Shown: positions 7,319 to 13,799 of the stretch, piece by piece
Position numbering within the stretch: the stretch's first letter is position 1
Layout: the number at the start of each line of letters is the position of its first letter
Assembly (NCBI GenBank): GCA_016794035.1
Contig: JAEUHS010000062.1
Location: 1 to 39,501, forward strand
DNA length: 39,501 nt
Direction: 5' to 3'
DNA from: Planctomycetota bacterium
GTDB taxonomy: Bacteria > Planctomycetota > UBA1135 > UBA2386
Notes under the pieces: model-generated
Databases searched by the model: none
The model's input: only the letters and a program-made list of their open reading frames with translations
Told to the model about the DNA's origin: nothing
Program-made: the position numbers and the translations under genes

Positions 7319-9178
7319 ATGTTGCGCCCTCTCGCCCTCGTCACCACCACGCTGCTGCTGCACGCCCTCGCCGGCGCCCAGTGCTTCCTCGAGCCCGATG
7401 CGACGCACACCGACCTCGGCGGCGGCGACGACGTGCTGCTGCCGCTGCAGGCGATCGGCTTCCCGTTCCCGCACGCCGGCGCGACCTACACCGACGTGCA
7501 CATCTCGACCAACGGCTTCTGCTACCTGTCGAACGGCGGCGTGCCCCTGCCGGGTTCGGCGAACGGCGACGCCGGCGGCAGCTACGCCAGCGCGGCGTCG
7601 CAGCGCACGACGCTGCTCGGCGGCGCGCCGAAGATCCTGCCGTTCTACCGCGACCTCGACCTGCGCGCCGATCGCGACGGCGCGGTGTTCGTGCGCGCCG
7701 GCACGCCGAGCCCTGCGGCGACGCCGTGCGTGATCACCTGGGTCAACGCGGTCGACTTCGGCGACCTGCTGCCGCCGAAGACGATCCAGTGCCAGCTGTA
7801 CGAGACCGGCCGCTGCGAGTTCTTCTACAGCAGCGCGGCGAACGTGCTCGGCAGTGCGCCGGCGACGGTCGGCAAGTCGCCGGCCGGGGGCGCCACCGAT
7901 CCGGGCGCCAGCGACCTCAGCGCCGGCCCCACCACCACCGGCGAGACGGTCTACCAGCAGTTCGCGACCGGCACGTTCGACCTCGCGGACACGTCCCTGC
8001 GATTCTCGCCGCTGCTGCCCGGCAACGGCCTCAGCACGGTCGCCTGCCCGGTCGGCGAGCACGTCGCCAGCGGTGCCGGCTGCTACGGCGACACGTGCTA
8101 CCAGCTGTTCGCCGACGCGCCTGCCGCGTGGCTGGCGCTGGAGGGCCACTCGATCACGCTGGCGCCGACCGCCACCGGCTACGTGGTGCAGTTCCACCCG
8201 GGCGGTGCCTCGGCATTCGTGCCGCCGACCGGAGCCACCGACTTCGCGCGCAGCGACGACGGCGAAGAACCGCTCGACCTGACCGCGAACGCGCTGCCCG
8301 ATCTCAGCGTGCCGGGCGGCTCGGTGTCGGCGCTGTGGGTGCACATGAACGGCATCGTCTCGACCGGCCCCGGCAACGACGACGGCGCCTGGAACACGCC
8401 GGCCAACGACTGGGTGCCGACGGCGTCGTTCCGCAACGCGCCGGCGACGGCGTTCTGGGCCTGGCACGACTGGAACCCGAACGACCCCGCCGGCGCGCCG
8501 GTGCGCTGGCACTACGACGCCACGCTCGGCACGCTCTACGTGACCTGGGACGGCGTCGAGAACTGGTCGAGCCCGCCGGCCAGCAACCCGGGCACGTTCC
8601 AGTTCCAGTTCGAACTGGCGAGCGGCCTCGTGCGCATGCTGTGGGTCACGATCGACCAGGACACGACGAGTCCGTACGGCAGCGGCCACCTGGTCGGCTA
8701 CTCGCCGGGCGGCGCGTCGGCCGACCCCGGCTCGCTGCCGATCGGCTTCGCCGGCGGCACGACGACGATCGACGGCTACCGCGCGCTGACCCTGCACGCC
8801 GCGCCGCGGCCGCTGCTGACCGGCGCCGGCACGAGCAATGCGATCACCTACACGATCGACGACCTGCCCGACTACCAGCCGCCGGCGCTGCAGCGACTCG
8901 GCGTGCTGTTCTTCAGCATCGGCCCCGCCCAGGCCGTCGACCTCGACCTCGTCGGCGCACCGGGCTGTCAGGCCTACATCGCCTCGCTCGACGTCGCGCT
9001 GCCGATCGTCGCGTCGGGCAGCGCGACGCAGGCGGTGACGGTCACGTACCCGGCGCCGCTGTCGGTCGGCCTGACGTTCTACATCCAGGCGGTCGGCCTG
9101 ATGCCGCCGAACAGCTTCCCGGGCGGCCTCAACACGTTCGGCATCGTCACCAGCAACGGCATCGCGACCGGCTGGTAG
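7319..9178 (+). CDS. Large exported protein with duplicated beta-sandwich module and GxPGC C-terminal domain
   Basis: A 619-residue secreted protein. A Sec signal peptide (MLRPLALVTTTLLLHALAGAQ) precedes two related modules. Module 1 (about 25-235) contains HISTNGFCYLSNGG, ILPFYRDLDL, VITWVNAVDFG and VGKSPAGGATDPGASDLS. Module 2 (about 290-510) contains WVHMNGIVSTG, FWAWHDWNPN, YVTWDGVENW and VGYSPGGASADPGSLP, so the two halves look like a tandem duplication; the first has a nidogen-like flavour. Residues about 540-619 form a C-terminal domain (LVGAPGCQ, YIQAVGLMPPNS, TSNGIATGW) that recurs at the end of the sulfatase encoded at 35609-37324. Several cysteines fit an extracytoplasmic location. 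No catalytic motif was found; a structural or binding role at the cell surface is inferred. Confidence 0.8.
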   Translation: MLRPLALVTTTLLLHALAGAQCFLEPDATHTDLGGGDDVLLPLQAIGFPFPHAGATYTDVHISTNGFCYLSNGGVPLPGSANGDAGGSYASAASQRTTLLGGAPKILPFYRDLDLRADRDGAVFVRAGTPSPAATPCVITWVNAVDFGDLLPPKTIQCQLYETGRCEFFYSSAANVLGSAPATVGKSPAGGATDPGASDLSAGPTTTGETVYQQFATGTFDLADTSLRFSPLLPGNGLSTVACPVGEHVASGAGCYGDTCYQLFADAPAAWLALEGHSITLAPTATGYVVQFHPGGASAFVPPTGATDFARSDDGEEPLDLTANALPDLSVPGGSVSALWVHMNGIVSTGPGNDDGAWNTPANDWVPTASFRNAPATAFWAWHDWNPNDPAGAPVRWHYDATLGTLYVTWDGVENWSSPPASNPGTFQFQFELASGLVRMLWVTIDQDTTSPYGSGHLVGYSPGGASADPGSLPIGFAGGTTTIDGYRALTLHAAPRPLLTGAGTSNAITYTIDDLPDYQPPALQRLGVLFFSIGPAQAVDLDLVGAPGCQAYIASLDVALPIVASGSATQAVTVTYPAPLSVGLTFYIQAVGLMPPNSFPGGLNTFGIVTSNGIATGW

Positions 9179-9204
9179 CGCGGCGCGATCCGGCGGCGGC
9201 GGCG

Positions 9205-9210
9205 TAGCAT
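9205..9210 (+). promoter_or_regulatory. Candidate -10 box TAGCAT flanked by GC arms
   Basis: TAGCAT ends 11 nt before the ATG at 9222. It sits between GGCGGCG and CGCCGCC arms that can form a hairpin, so the segment could instead serve as the 3' end of the upstream gene. Confidence 0.35.
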
Positions 9211-9221
9211 CGCCGCCTGCC

Positions 9222-9350
9222 ATGCGCGCGCCCCGCCGAACCCGACCCGCGCCGATCGCCGCCCGCATCGTGCTGGCCGGCACGGTGGCGCTGGTCAGCG
9301 CCGCGTACAACCTCGACCTCAACCTCGAACGCCGCGGCCACCGCGGCTAG
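9222..9350 (+). CDS. Possible 42-residue small membrane peptide
   Basis: A short frame, MRAPRRTRPAPIAARIV then LAGTVALVSAAYNLDLNLE and a basic end, fills most of the gap between two larger genes. It has a basic N-terminus and one short hydrophobic stretch (about residues 17-28), enough for a marginal membrane anchor or a signal sequence. A TAGCAT box lies 11 nt upstream of the ATG, and the next gene starts 12 nt after its stop. I recognise no family. It may be a real small protein or chance coding in GC-rich DNA. Confidence 0.35.
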   Translation: MRAPRRTRPAPIAARIVLAGTVALVSAAYNLDLNLERRGHRG

Positions 9351-9362
9351 CTCGCAGCCGAC

Positions 9363-10742
9363 ATGCACGTCCCTCACGCGGTCCTCGTCTTCGCGACCAC
9401 CTGCGCCGCGCTCACGGCCCAGGCCGACCGACTCGAACTGGGGCTGCGGCTGCGCAGCTTCGAACGCGCGCTCGCCGCGCAACCCGATCCCGCCCGCCGC
9501 GACGCGGCGTTCGTCGCGCTCGAGCGCGGCGTGCAGGCGTTCTTCCGACTCGACACGGCGGCGGTCGCCGAGGCGGTCACCGACGCCGAGGCGGCGCTCG
9601 CCGGCGGCGAGCGCAGCGCCGGGCAACGCTTCGCGGCGAGCCTGCAGCTGGTGCTGCCGGCGCGGCTGCTGACGGCAGGCGACCGGGTGCGGTTCAGCCT
9701 GCGGCCCTGCTGGAGCAGCGGCATCGAACAACCGGAGCAGTTCTCGCTGCAGGTCCGCATCGAGCCGACCGGGCAGACCCTGAGCCTGACCGTGCGAGAG
9801 CTGCCGAACGGCGGCGAACTGCCGCTCGGCGACACCGCCGCCGGCGACCATGCGCTGCACTGGCGGCTGCTCGCCGGCGACACCGTGCTGGGCGAGCGCA
9901 CCGCGTTCTTCTCGGTGGTCGACGACCTGGCGCCGAGACTCGACGCGCTCGACGCGGCCGCCGCCACCGCCGGCAAGGACCTCGAAGGCCTCACGCTGGT
10001 GGCGCTGAGCCGGACGCTGCGCACGATGACACGGCGCCGCGGTGAGGAGACCGTGCTGCCCGGCGCGCGCCTGCTGGCCGAGGCCGAACTGCTGGCCCGC
10101 GCGGTGGCCGCCGGCACGCCGTTCTACGGTCCATCGCGCGACGGGCAGTTCTGGCTGCGCGTGCCGACCGCGACCGGCACCTTCTCGGTGCGCCTGCTGG
10201 TGCCGCCGCCAACCGACGGCAAGCAGCCGCTGGTGCTGGCGCTGCACGGCGCCGGCGGCAGCGAGAACCTGTTCTTCGACGGCTACGGCGACGGCGAGAT
10301 CGTGCGGCAGTGCGCGCAACGCGGCTTCTACCTGTGCGCGCCGCGCGCCGGGTTCGGCGTGCCCGACCTGCCGGCGCTCGTCGACGCGCTGGCGCGGCGC
10401 TACCCGATCGACCCGCAGCGCGTGCTGCTCGTCGGCCACTCGATGGGCGCGGCGATGGCGGTCGGCGCCGCGAGCCGGAACCCCGCGCGCTTCACCGCAG
10501 TGGCCGCGCTCGGCGGCGGCGGCGACGTGCGGGACGGCGAGGCGCTGCGCCGGCTGCCGTTCTTCGTCGGCACCGGCAGCCGCGACTTCCTGCGCGGCAG
10601 TGCCACGACGTTGCGCGAGCGGCTGCGGGCGCTCGAGGTGCCGGTCGAGTGGCGCGAATACCCGGGCGTCGAGCACCTCGCGGTCGTGCAGATCGCACTG
10701 CCCGACGTGTTCACCTGGTTCGATCGTACGCTCGCGCGCTGA
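9363..10742 (+). CDS. Secreted alpha/beta hydrolase (esterase/polyhydroxybutyrate-depolymerase-like)
   Basis: A 459-residue protein with an N-terminal signal peptide (MHVPHAVLVFATTCAALTAQA). Residues about 20-265 are an accessory region without recognised motifs. Residues about 280-459 are a serine hydrolase: LALHGAGGSENLFF supplies the oxyanion region, LVGHSMGAAMA at 357-367 the nucleophile elbow with Ser360, GTGSRDFLRG a likely acid region, and PGVEHLAV the catalytic histidine. The layout resembles secreted esterases of the PHB-depolymerase/feruloyl-esterase type. It probably cleaves ester bonds in the periplasm or outside the cell; the substrate is unknown. It converges with the CobW-type gene, with stops 3 bp apart. 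Confidence 0.82.
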   Translation: MHVPHAVLVFATTCAALTAQADRLELGLRLRSFERALAAQPDPARRDAAFVALERGVQAFFRLDTAAVAEAVTDAEAALAGGERSAGQRFAASLQLVLPARLLTAGDRVRFSLRPCWSSGIEQPEQFSLQVRIEPTGQTLSLTVRELPNGGELPLGDTAAGDHALHWRLLAGDTVLGERTAFFSVVDDLAPRLDALDAAAATAGKDLEGLTLVALSRTLRTMTRRRGEETVLPGARLLAEAELLARAVAAGTPFYGPSRDGQFWLRVPTATGTFSVRLLVPPPTDGKQPLVLALHGAGGSENLFFDGYGDGEIVRQCAQRGFYLCAPRAGFGVPDLPALVDALARRYPIDPQRVLLVGHSMGAAMAVGAASRNPARFTAVAALGGGGDVRDGEALRRLPFFVGTGSRDFLRGSATTLRERLRALEVPVEWREYPGVEHLAVVQIALPDVFTWFDRTLAR

Positions 10743-10745
10743 CCT

Positions 10746-11705
10746 TCAGCGTCGCCGCGTGCCGCGCAATGCCTCGTCGAGCGTCGCCAGCAGCTGGCGC
10801 ACCGCCGCATCGCCGAGACCACGCTCGATCAGCACCATCTGCACGCCGCGCACGGCCGGCGGTCGGTGCGCGAGGCGGCGCGGCGGCGAGACCGCGTGGC
10901 CCGCGCTCTGCAGCGCGAACACGTCGCCGCTCGCGGCGCACTCGACCAGCGCCTTGCTGCGCAGCAGGCGGTGGCCGTCGAGCTGGGTGACGAGGCGTTG
11001 CCACAGGTGCACCAGTTCGACCTGCGCCGGCGCCGTCCGCTGCACGGCGTGCGTGCGCACCCCGGAGCCGGATTCGCCGTGGTGCAGCCACAGCCGCACC
11101 GACGCCGCGTCGTCGAGCCGCGCCAACCGCGGCCCGGTCAGCAGCCACGCCACGTCGACGCAGCCGTCGACCGCCTCGCGCAGCTCGCACCCGGGCGCCG
11201 CGGCGGCCACCAGCGCGCGCACCGCCGCGAGCCGCTGCGGCGCCCGATCGACCTTGGTCAGCACGACCCGGTCCGCCAGCTCCAGCTGGCGCCGCACCTC
11301 GTCATGCTCGGCCAGCAGTTCCTCGGCCCGTTCCACGTCGACGACGGTGACCACCGAGGCGACGCGGATCGCCGGCCGGAGCCGCGCATCGATGGCCAGC
11401 GCGTGCAGGATCGGCGCCGGGTCGGCCAGCCCGGTGGTCTCCAGCACGATGCGCGCAGGACACAGCGCCAGCACCCGCTCGAGCGCCGCGTGCATCTCGC
11501 CGCGCATCGTGCAGCAGATGCAGCCCGACGGCAGCGCGACCACGTCGTCGTCGATGCGTTCGAGCAGGTGATGGTCGAGCGCCAGGTCGCCGATCTCGTT
11601 GACCAGCACGGCGGTCCTTTCCGCCGCTGGTTCTTGCAGCAGACGCGCCAACAGAGTCGTCTTGCCGGCGCCCAGGAACCCGGTCAGAACATGCAGCGGA
11701 ATCAC
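10746..11705 (-). CDS. CobW/COG0523-type metal-chaperone GTPase
   Basis: A 319-residue cytoplasmic G3E-family GTPase. The P-loop GFLGAGKTT lies near residues 9-17, followed by VLVNEIGD, the metal-binding CxCC motif in PSGCICCTMRGE, LETTGLADPAP, a switch-like VVTVVDVE, and the base-recognition motif TKVD. The C-terminal CobW domain (about 200-300) contains TAPAQVELVHLWQRL. Family members deliver zinc or cobalt to client enzymes; which metal cannot be read here. A GTG at 11705 is chosen because the protein then starts VIPLHVLTGFLGAGKTT as in other members; an ATG at 11807 would add 34 unrelated residues and overlap the divergent gene. Only 32 bp separate it from the GTG of the amidohydrolase, a possible metal-dependent client, though that link is speculation. 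Confidence 0.9.
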   Translation of the reverse strand: MIPLHVLTGFLGAGKTTLLARLLQEPAAERTAVLVNEIGDLALDHHLLERIDDDVVALPSGCICCTMRGEMHAALERVLALCPARIVLETTGLADPAPILHALAIDARLRPAIRVASVVTVVDVERAEELLAEHDEVRRQLELADRVVLTKVDRAPQRLAAVRALVAAAAPGCELREAVDGCVDVAWLLTGPRLARLDDAASVRLWLHHGESGSGVRTHAVQRTAPAQVELVHLWQRLVTQLDGHRLLRSKALVECAASGDVFALQSAGHAVSPPRRLAHRPPAVRGVQMVLIERGLGDAAVRQLLATLDEALRGTRRR

Positions 11706-11737
11706 GCCGGCGCAGCCTCGCACGAACGGAACGAAAC

Positions 11738-12616
11738 GTGAGCTACCAGTATCTGATCGACGCCCATGTCCACCTGAACAACTACCACGAGTCGACGCGG
11801 CGACCAACCGCGGAACACGCGCTGGACCTGTTCGCCAAGATGGACGAGATCGGCATCGCGCACGCGGTCGTGATCACGTCCTACAAGATCGACCTCGACC
11901 GGCCGAGCGTCGAAGAGCTGCTCGGCCTGCTGACCAACCACCCGCGCATCACGCTGGTCGAAGGCCTGCGGTGGCGGGGCGAACCGCGCTCGGACCTGTT
12001 CTCGGTCGAGGAGCGCATCCGCGACGGCGAGGTCAAGGGCATCAAGCTCTACCCCGGCTACGACCAGTACCCGATCAACGACCCGTCGCTCGAGACCGTG
12101 TTCCGCATCGCCGCCAAGTACGCGGTGCCGGTGTTGATCCACACCGGCGACACCTACAGCAAGACCGCGAAGGTGCGCATGGCGCATCCGCTGCTGGTCG
12201 ACGACATCGCGGTCGACTACCCCGACGTGCAGTTCGTGATGTGTCACCTCGGCAACCCGTGGTTCCAGGACGCCGCCGAGGTGCTCTACAAGAACGACAA
12301 CGTGTTCGCCGACATCTCCGGCCTGACGCTCGGCGAGTTCACCTACGAGTTCGAGCGCTACGTCGCGATGCGGCTCAAGGACATGATCACCTACATGGGC
12401 AACCCCGGCAAACAGCTGATGTACGGCTCCGACTGGCCGCTGGTGCGCATGAAGCCCTACGTGAAGCTGCTCAACGAACTGAACTTCGACCAGGAGCAGC
12501 TGGAGAACGTGGCCTGGCGCACGGCCGCGCGCCTGTTCCGGATCGACGCGGCGGCGTGGGCCAACGGCCGGCCGGCGAGCCCGCCGCCGGCCCCGCCGGG
12601 GCCCGCGCCGGCCTGA
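11738..12616 (+). CDS. Amidohydrolase-2 family metal-dependent hydrolase
   Basis: A 292-residue cytoplasmic TIM-barrel hydrolase. The N-terminal metal site is DAHVHL (residues 9-14). Next come a segment VKGIKLYPGYDQYP, VLIHTGD with a metal histidine, FVMCHLGNPWF with a second, and MYGSDWPL with the catalytic aspartate, the usual order in amidohydrolase family 2 (PF04909). It ends with a Pro/Ala-rich tail. The GTG at 11738 is the only start that keeps the N-terminal HxH motif with a normal leader. Its neighbour on the other strand, 32 bp away, is a CobW-type metal chaperone. Substrate unknown; the family includes decarboxylases and lactonases as well as amidases. Confidence 0.88.
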   Translation: MSYQYLIDAHVHLNNYHESTRRPTAEHALDLFAKMDEIGIAHAVVITSYKIDLDRPSVEELLGLLTNHPRITLVEGLRWRGEPRSDLFSVEERIRDGEVKGIKLYPGYDQYPINDPSLETVFRIAAKYAVPVLIHTGDTYSKTAKVRMAHPLLVDDIAVDYPDVQFVMCHLGNPWFQDAAEVLYKNDNVFADISGLTLGEFTYEFERYVAMRLKDMITYMGNPGKQLMYGSDWPLVRMKPYVKLLNELNFDQEQLENVAWRTAARLFRIDAAAWANGRPASPPPAPPGPAPA

Positions 12617-12624
12617 TCCCCCCG

Positions 12625-12647
12625 CCCGTCGCCGGATCCGCGGCGGG
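12625..12647 (+). terminator. GC hairpin after the amidohydrolase
   Basis: CCCGTCGC at 12625-12632 can pair with GCGGCGGG at 12640-12647 (8 bp, one G-U) around a 7-nt loop, 8 nt after the stop. No T-tract follows. Confidence 0.4.
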
Positions 12648-12685
12648 CCCGGTGTGGTTTCGGCGCGGCTGCCGCTGCCCGTGGC

Positions 12686-13123
12686 ATGCGCCGATTCCAC
12701 CTTCGTCTGCTCATCCTGGCCGCCGGGCTGCCCGGCACCGCCGTCTGCCAGACCGTCGTGCTGAGCACCGACTTCAGCTCGCTGCCGGCCGCGGTGTCGC
12801 CGGGCACCGCGCTGCTCGAAGGCGTGCAGGGCTACGCCGGCCTCGGGCCGAGCGGCGACCCGTTCGCCGGCACGTTCCTGCGCAGCGCCACCGGCAACCC
12901 GGTGACGATCCAGCTCACCGGCCGGCCGCCGCACAACGCGATCGCGCTCGACTTCCTGTTCGCCGCCATCGACTCGCTCGACGGCACCGGCACCTTCCCG
13001 CAGGGCGACTTCTTCGCGATCCGGATCGACGGCAACACGTTCTTCCGCGAGTCGTTCGCCAACGCGACGCCGGGCCAGACCCAGAGCCAAGTGCCGCCGC
13101 CCGGCGTCGCGCCGGGTGGCTGA
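12686..13123 (+). CDS. Small exported protein, family uncertain
   Basis: A 145-residue protein with a clear signal peptide (MRRFHLRLLILAAGLPGTAVCQ). The mature part is beta-rich, with STDFSSLPAAVSPG, GYAGLGPSGDPFAGTFLRS, IALDFLFAAIDSLDGTGTFPQGDFF and FFRESFAN. It ends abruptly in a Pro/Gly-rich stretch PPPGVAPGG. The pattern of a glycine-bounded strand, then an acidic DSLDGTG turn, resembles the extracellular beta-sandwich anchor domains of planctomycete secreted proteins, and the abrupt end suggests the C-terminal half of such a domain may be missing. It lies 46 bp before the sigma factor, which has its own promoter-like box. I cannot assign a function. Confidence 0.65.
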   Translation: MRRFHLRLLILAAGLPGTAVCQTVVLSTDFSSLPAAVSPGTALLEGVQGYAGLGPSGDPFAGTFLRSATGNPVTIQLTGRPPHNAIALDFLFAAIDSLDGTGTFPQGDFFAIRIDGNTFFRESFANATPGQTQSQVPPPGVAPGG

Positions 13124-13155
13124 TGCGACCGCATGGAGCGCACGCCCGGTTCGGC

Positions 13156-13161
13156 TACCAT
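13156..13161 (+). promoter_or_regulatory. Candidate -10 box TACCAT of the sigma/kinase operon
   Basis: TACCAT ends 8 nt before the ATG at 13170. No Shine-Dalgarno is present. The identical hexamer occurs 10 nt before the YgiQ-type gene at 37573. Confidence 0.5.
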
Positions 13162-13169
13162 CGCGGCGG

Positions 13170-13799
13170 ATGGCCGACACCCAGGACGCCACGCCCGGAC
13201 TCATGCATCGCTGGCACATGGGCGACGCGTCGGCCCTCACCGCGCTCGTGCAGGCCCAGCTGCCGTGGTTGCGGGCCCGGGTCGAACGGCGCCTCGGCGA
13301 CTTCCTGCGCAGCCGCGCCGACGCCGACGACTACCTGCAGGAGGTCGTGCTCGACTTCCTGCGCGACGGCCCGCGCTTCCAGGTGCAGAGCACCGCGCAG
13401 CTGCGCGCGCTGCTGGCCCGCATCGTCGAGAACACGCTGCGCGACCGCAACGACTGGTTCCGCGCCCGGCGCCGCAACTTCGCCGGCGAGGTCGGCCTGC
13501 CGACCGACACCGTGCTGCAGCTCGACCCGGCGCTGCGGCGCAGCACGACCCCGAGTCGCAACGCGGCGAGCAGCGAGGTGCGCGACTGGGTGCGACTCGG
13601 CATCGAGCTGCTCGAACCCGAGGACCGCAAGATCCTGCTCGCGCGCGAGTACGAGGACCGTTCGTTCGTCGAGATCGGCGCGGAGCTCGGCATGACCCCC
13701 AATTCGGTCCGCATGCGCTGGGTGCGCGCGGTCGCGCGGCTCGCCGAACTGCTGCAGGAGCTGCGCGCGGGCCGGACCGGCGGAGACCTCGAGTCATGA
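13170..13799 (+). CDS. ECF-type RNA polymerase sigma factor
   Basis: A 209-residue sigma-70 family protein with only regions 2 and 4. Region 2 (about 15-95) contains DADDYLQEVVLDFLRD and the promoter-recognition helix region ENTLRDRNDWFRARRRNF. Region 4 (about 145-200) contains LEPEDRKILLAREYEDRSFVEIG and the helix-turn-helix ELGMTPNSVRMRWVRAVARL. An ATG 54 bp upstream is in frame, but the start at 13170 fits the family and a TACCAT box 8 nt upstream. Its stop overlaps the kinase start as ATGA, so translation is coupled. No anti-sigma factor is encoded; sigma factors of this kind paired with Ser/Thr kinases are known in planctomycetes and are thought to be controlled by phosphorylation. Confidence 0.9.
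   Translation: MADTQDATPGLMHRWHMGDASALTALVQAQLPWLRARVERRLGDFLRSRADADDYLQEVVLDFLRDGPRFQVQSTAQLRALLARIVENTLRDRNDWFRARRRNFAGEVGLPTDTVLQLDPALRRSTTPSRNAASSEVRDWVRLGIELLEPEDRKILLAREYEDRSFVEIGAELGMTPNSVRMRWVRAVARLAELLQELRAGRTGGDLES

Noticed and set aside
11706..11807. ATG start at 11807 for the CobW-type protein.
   Set aside because: It would overlap the amidohydrolase start by 70 bp and add residues before the P-loop that the family lacks.
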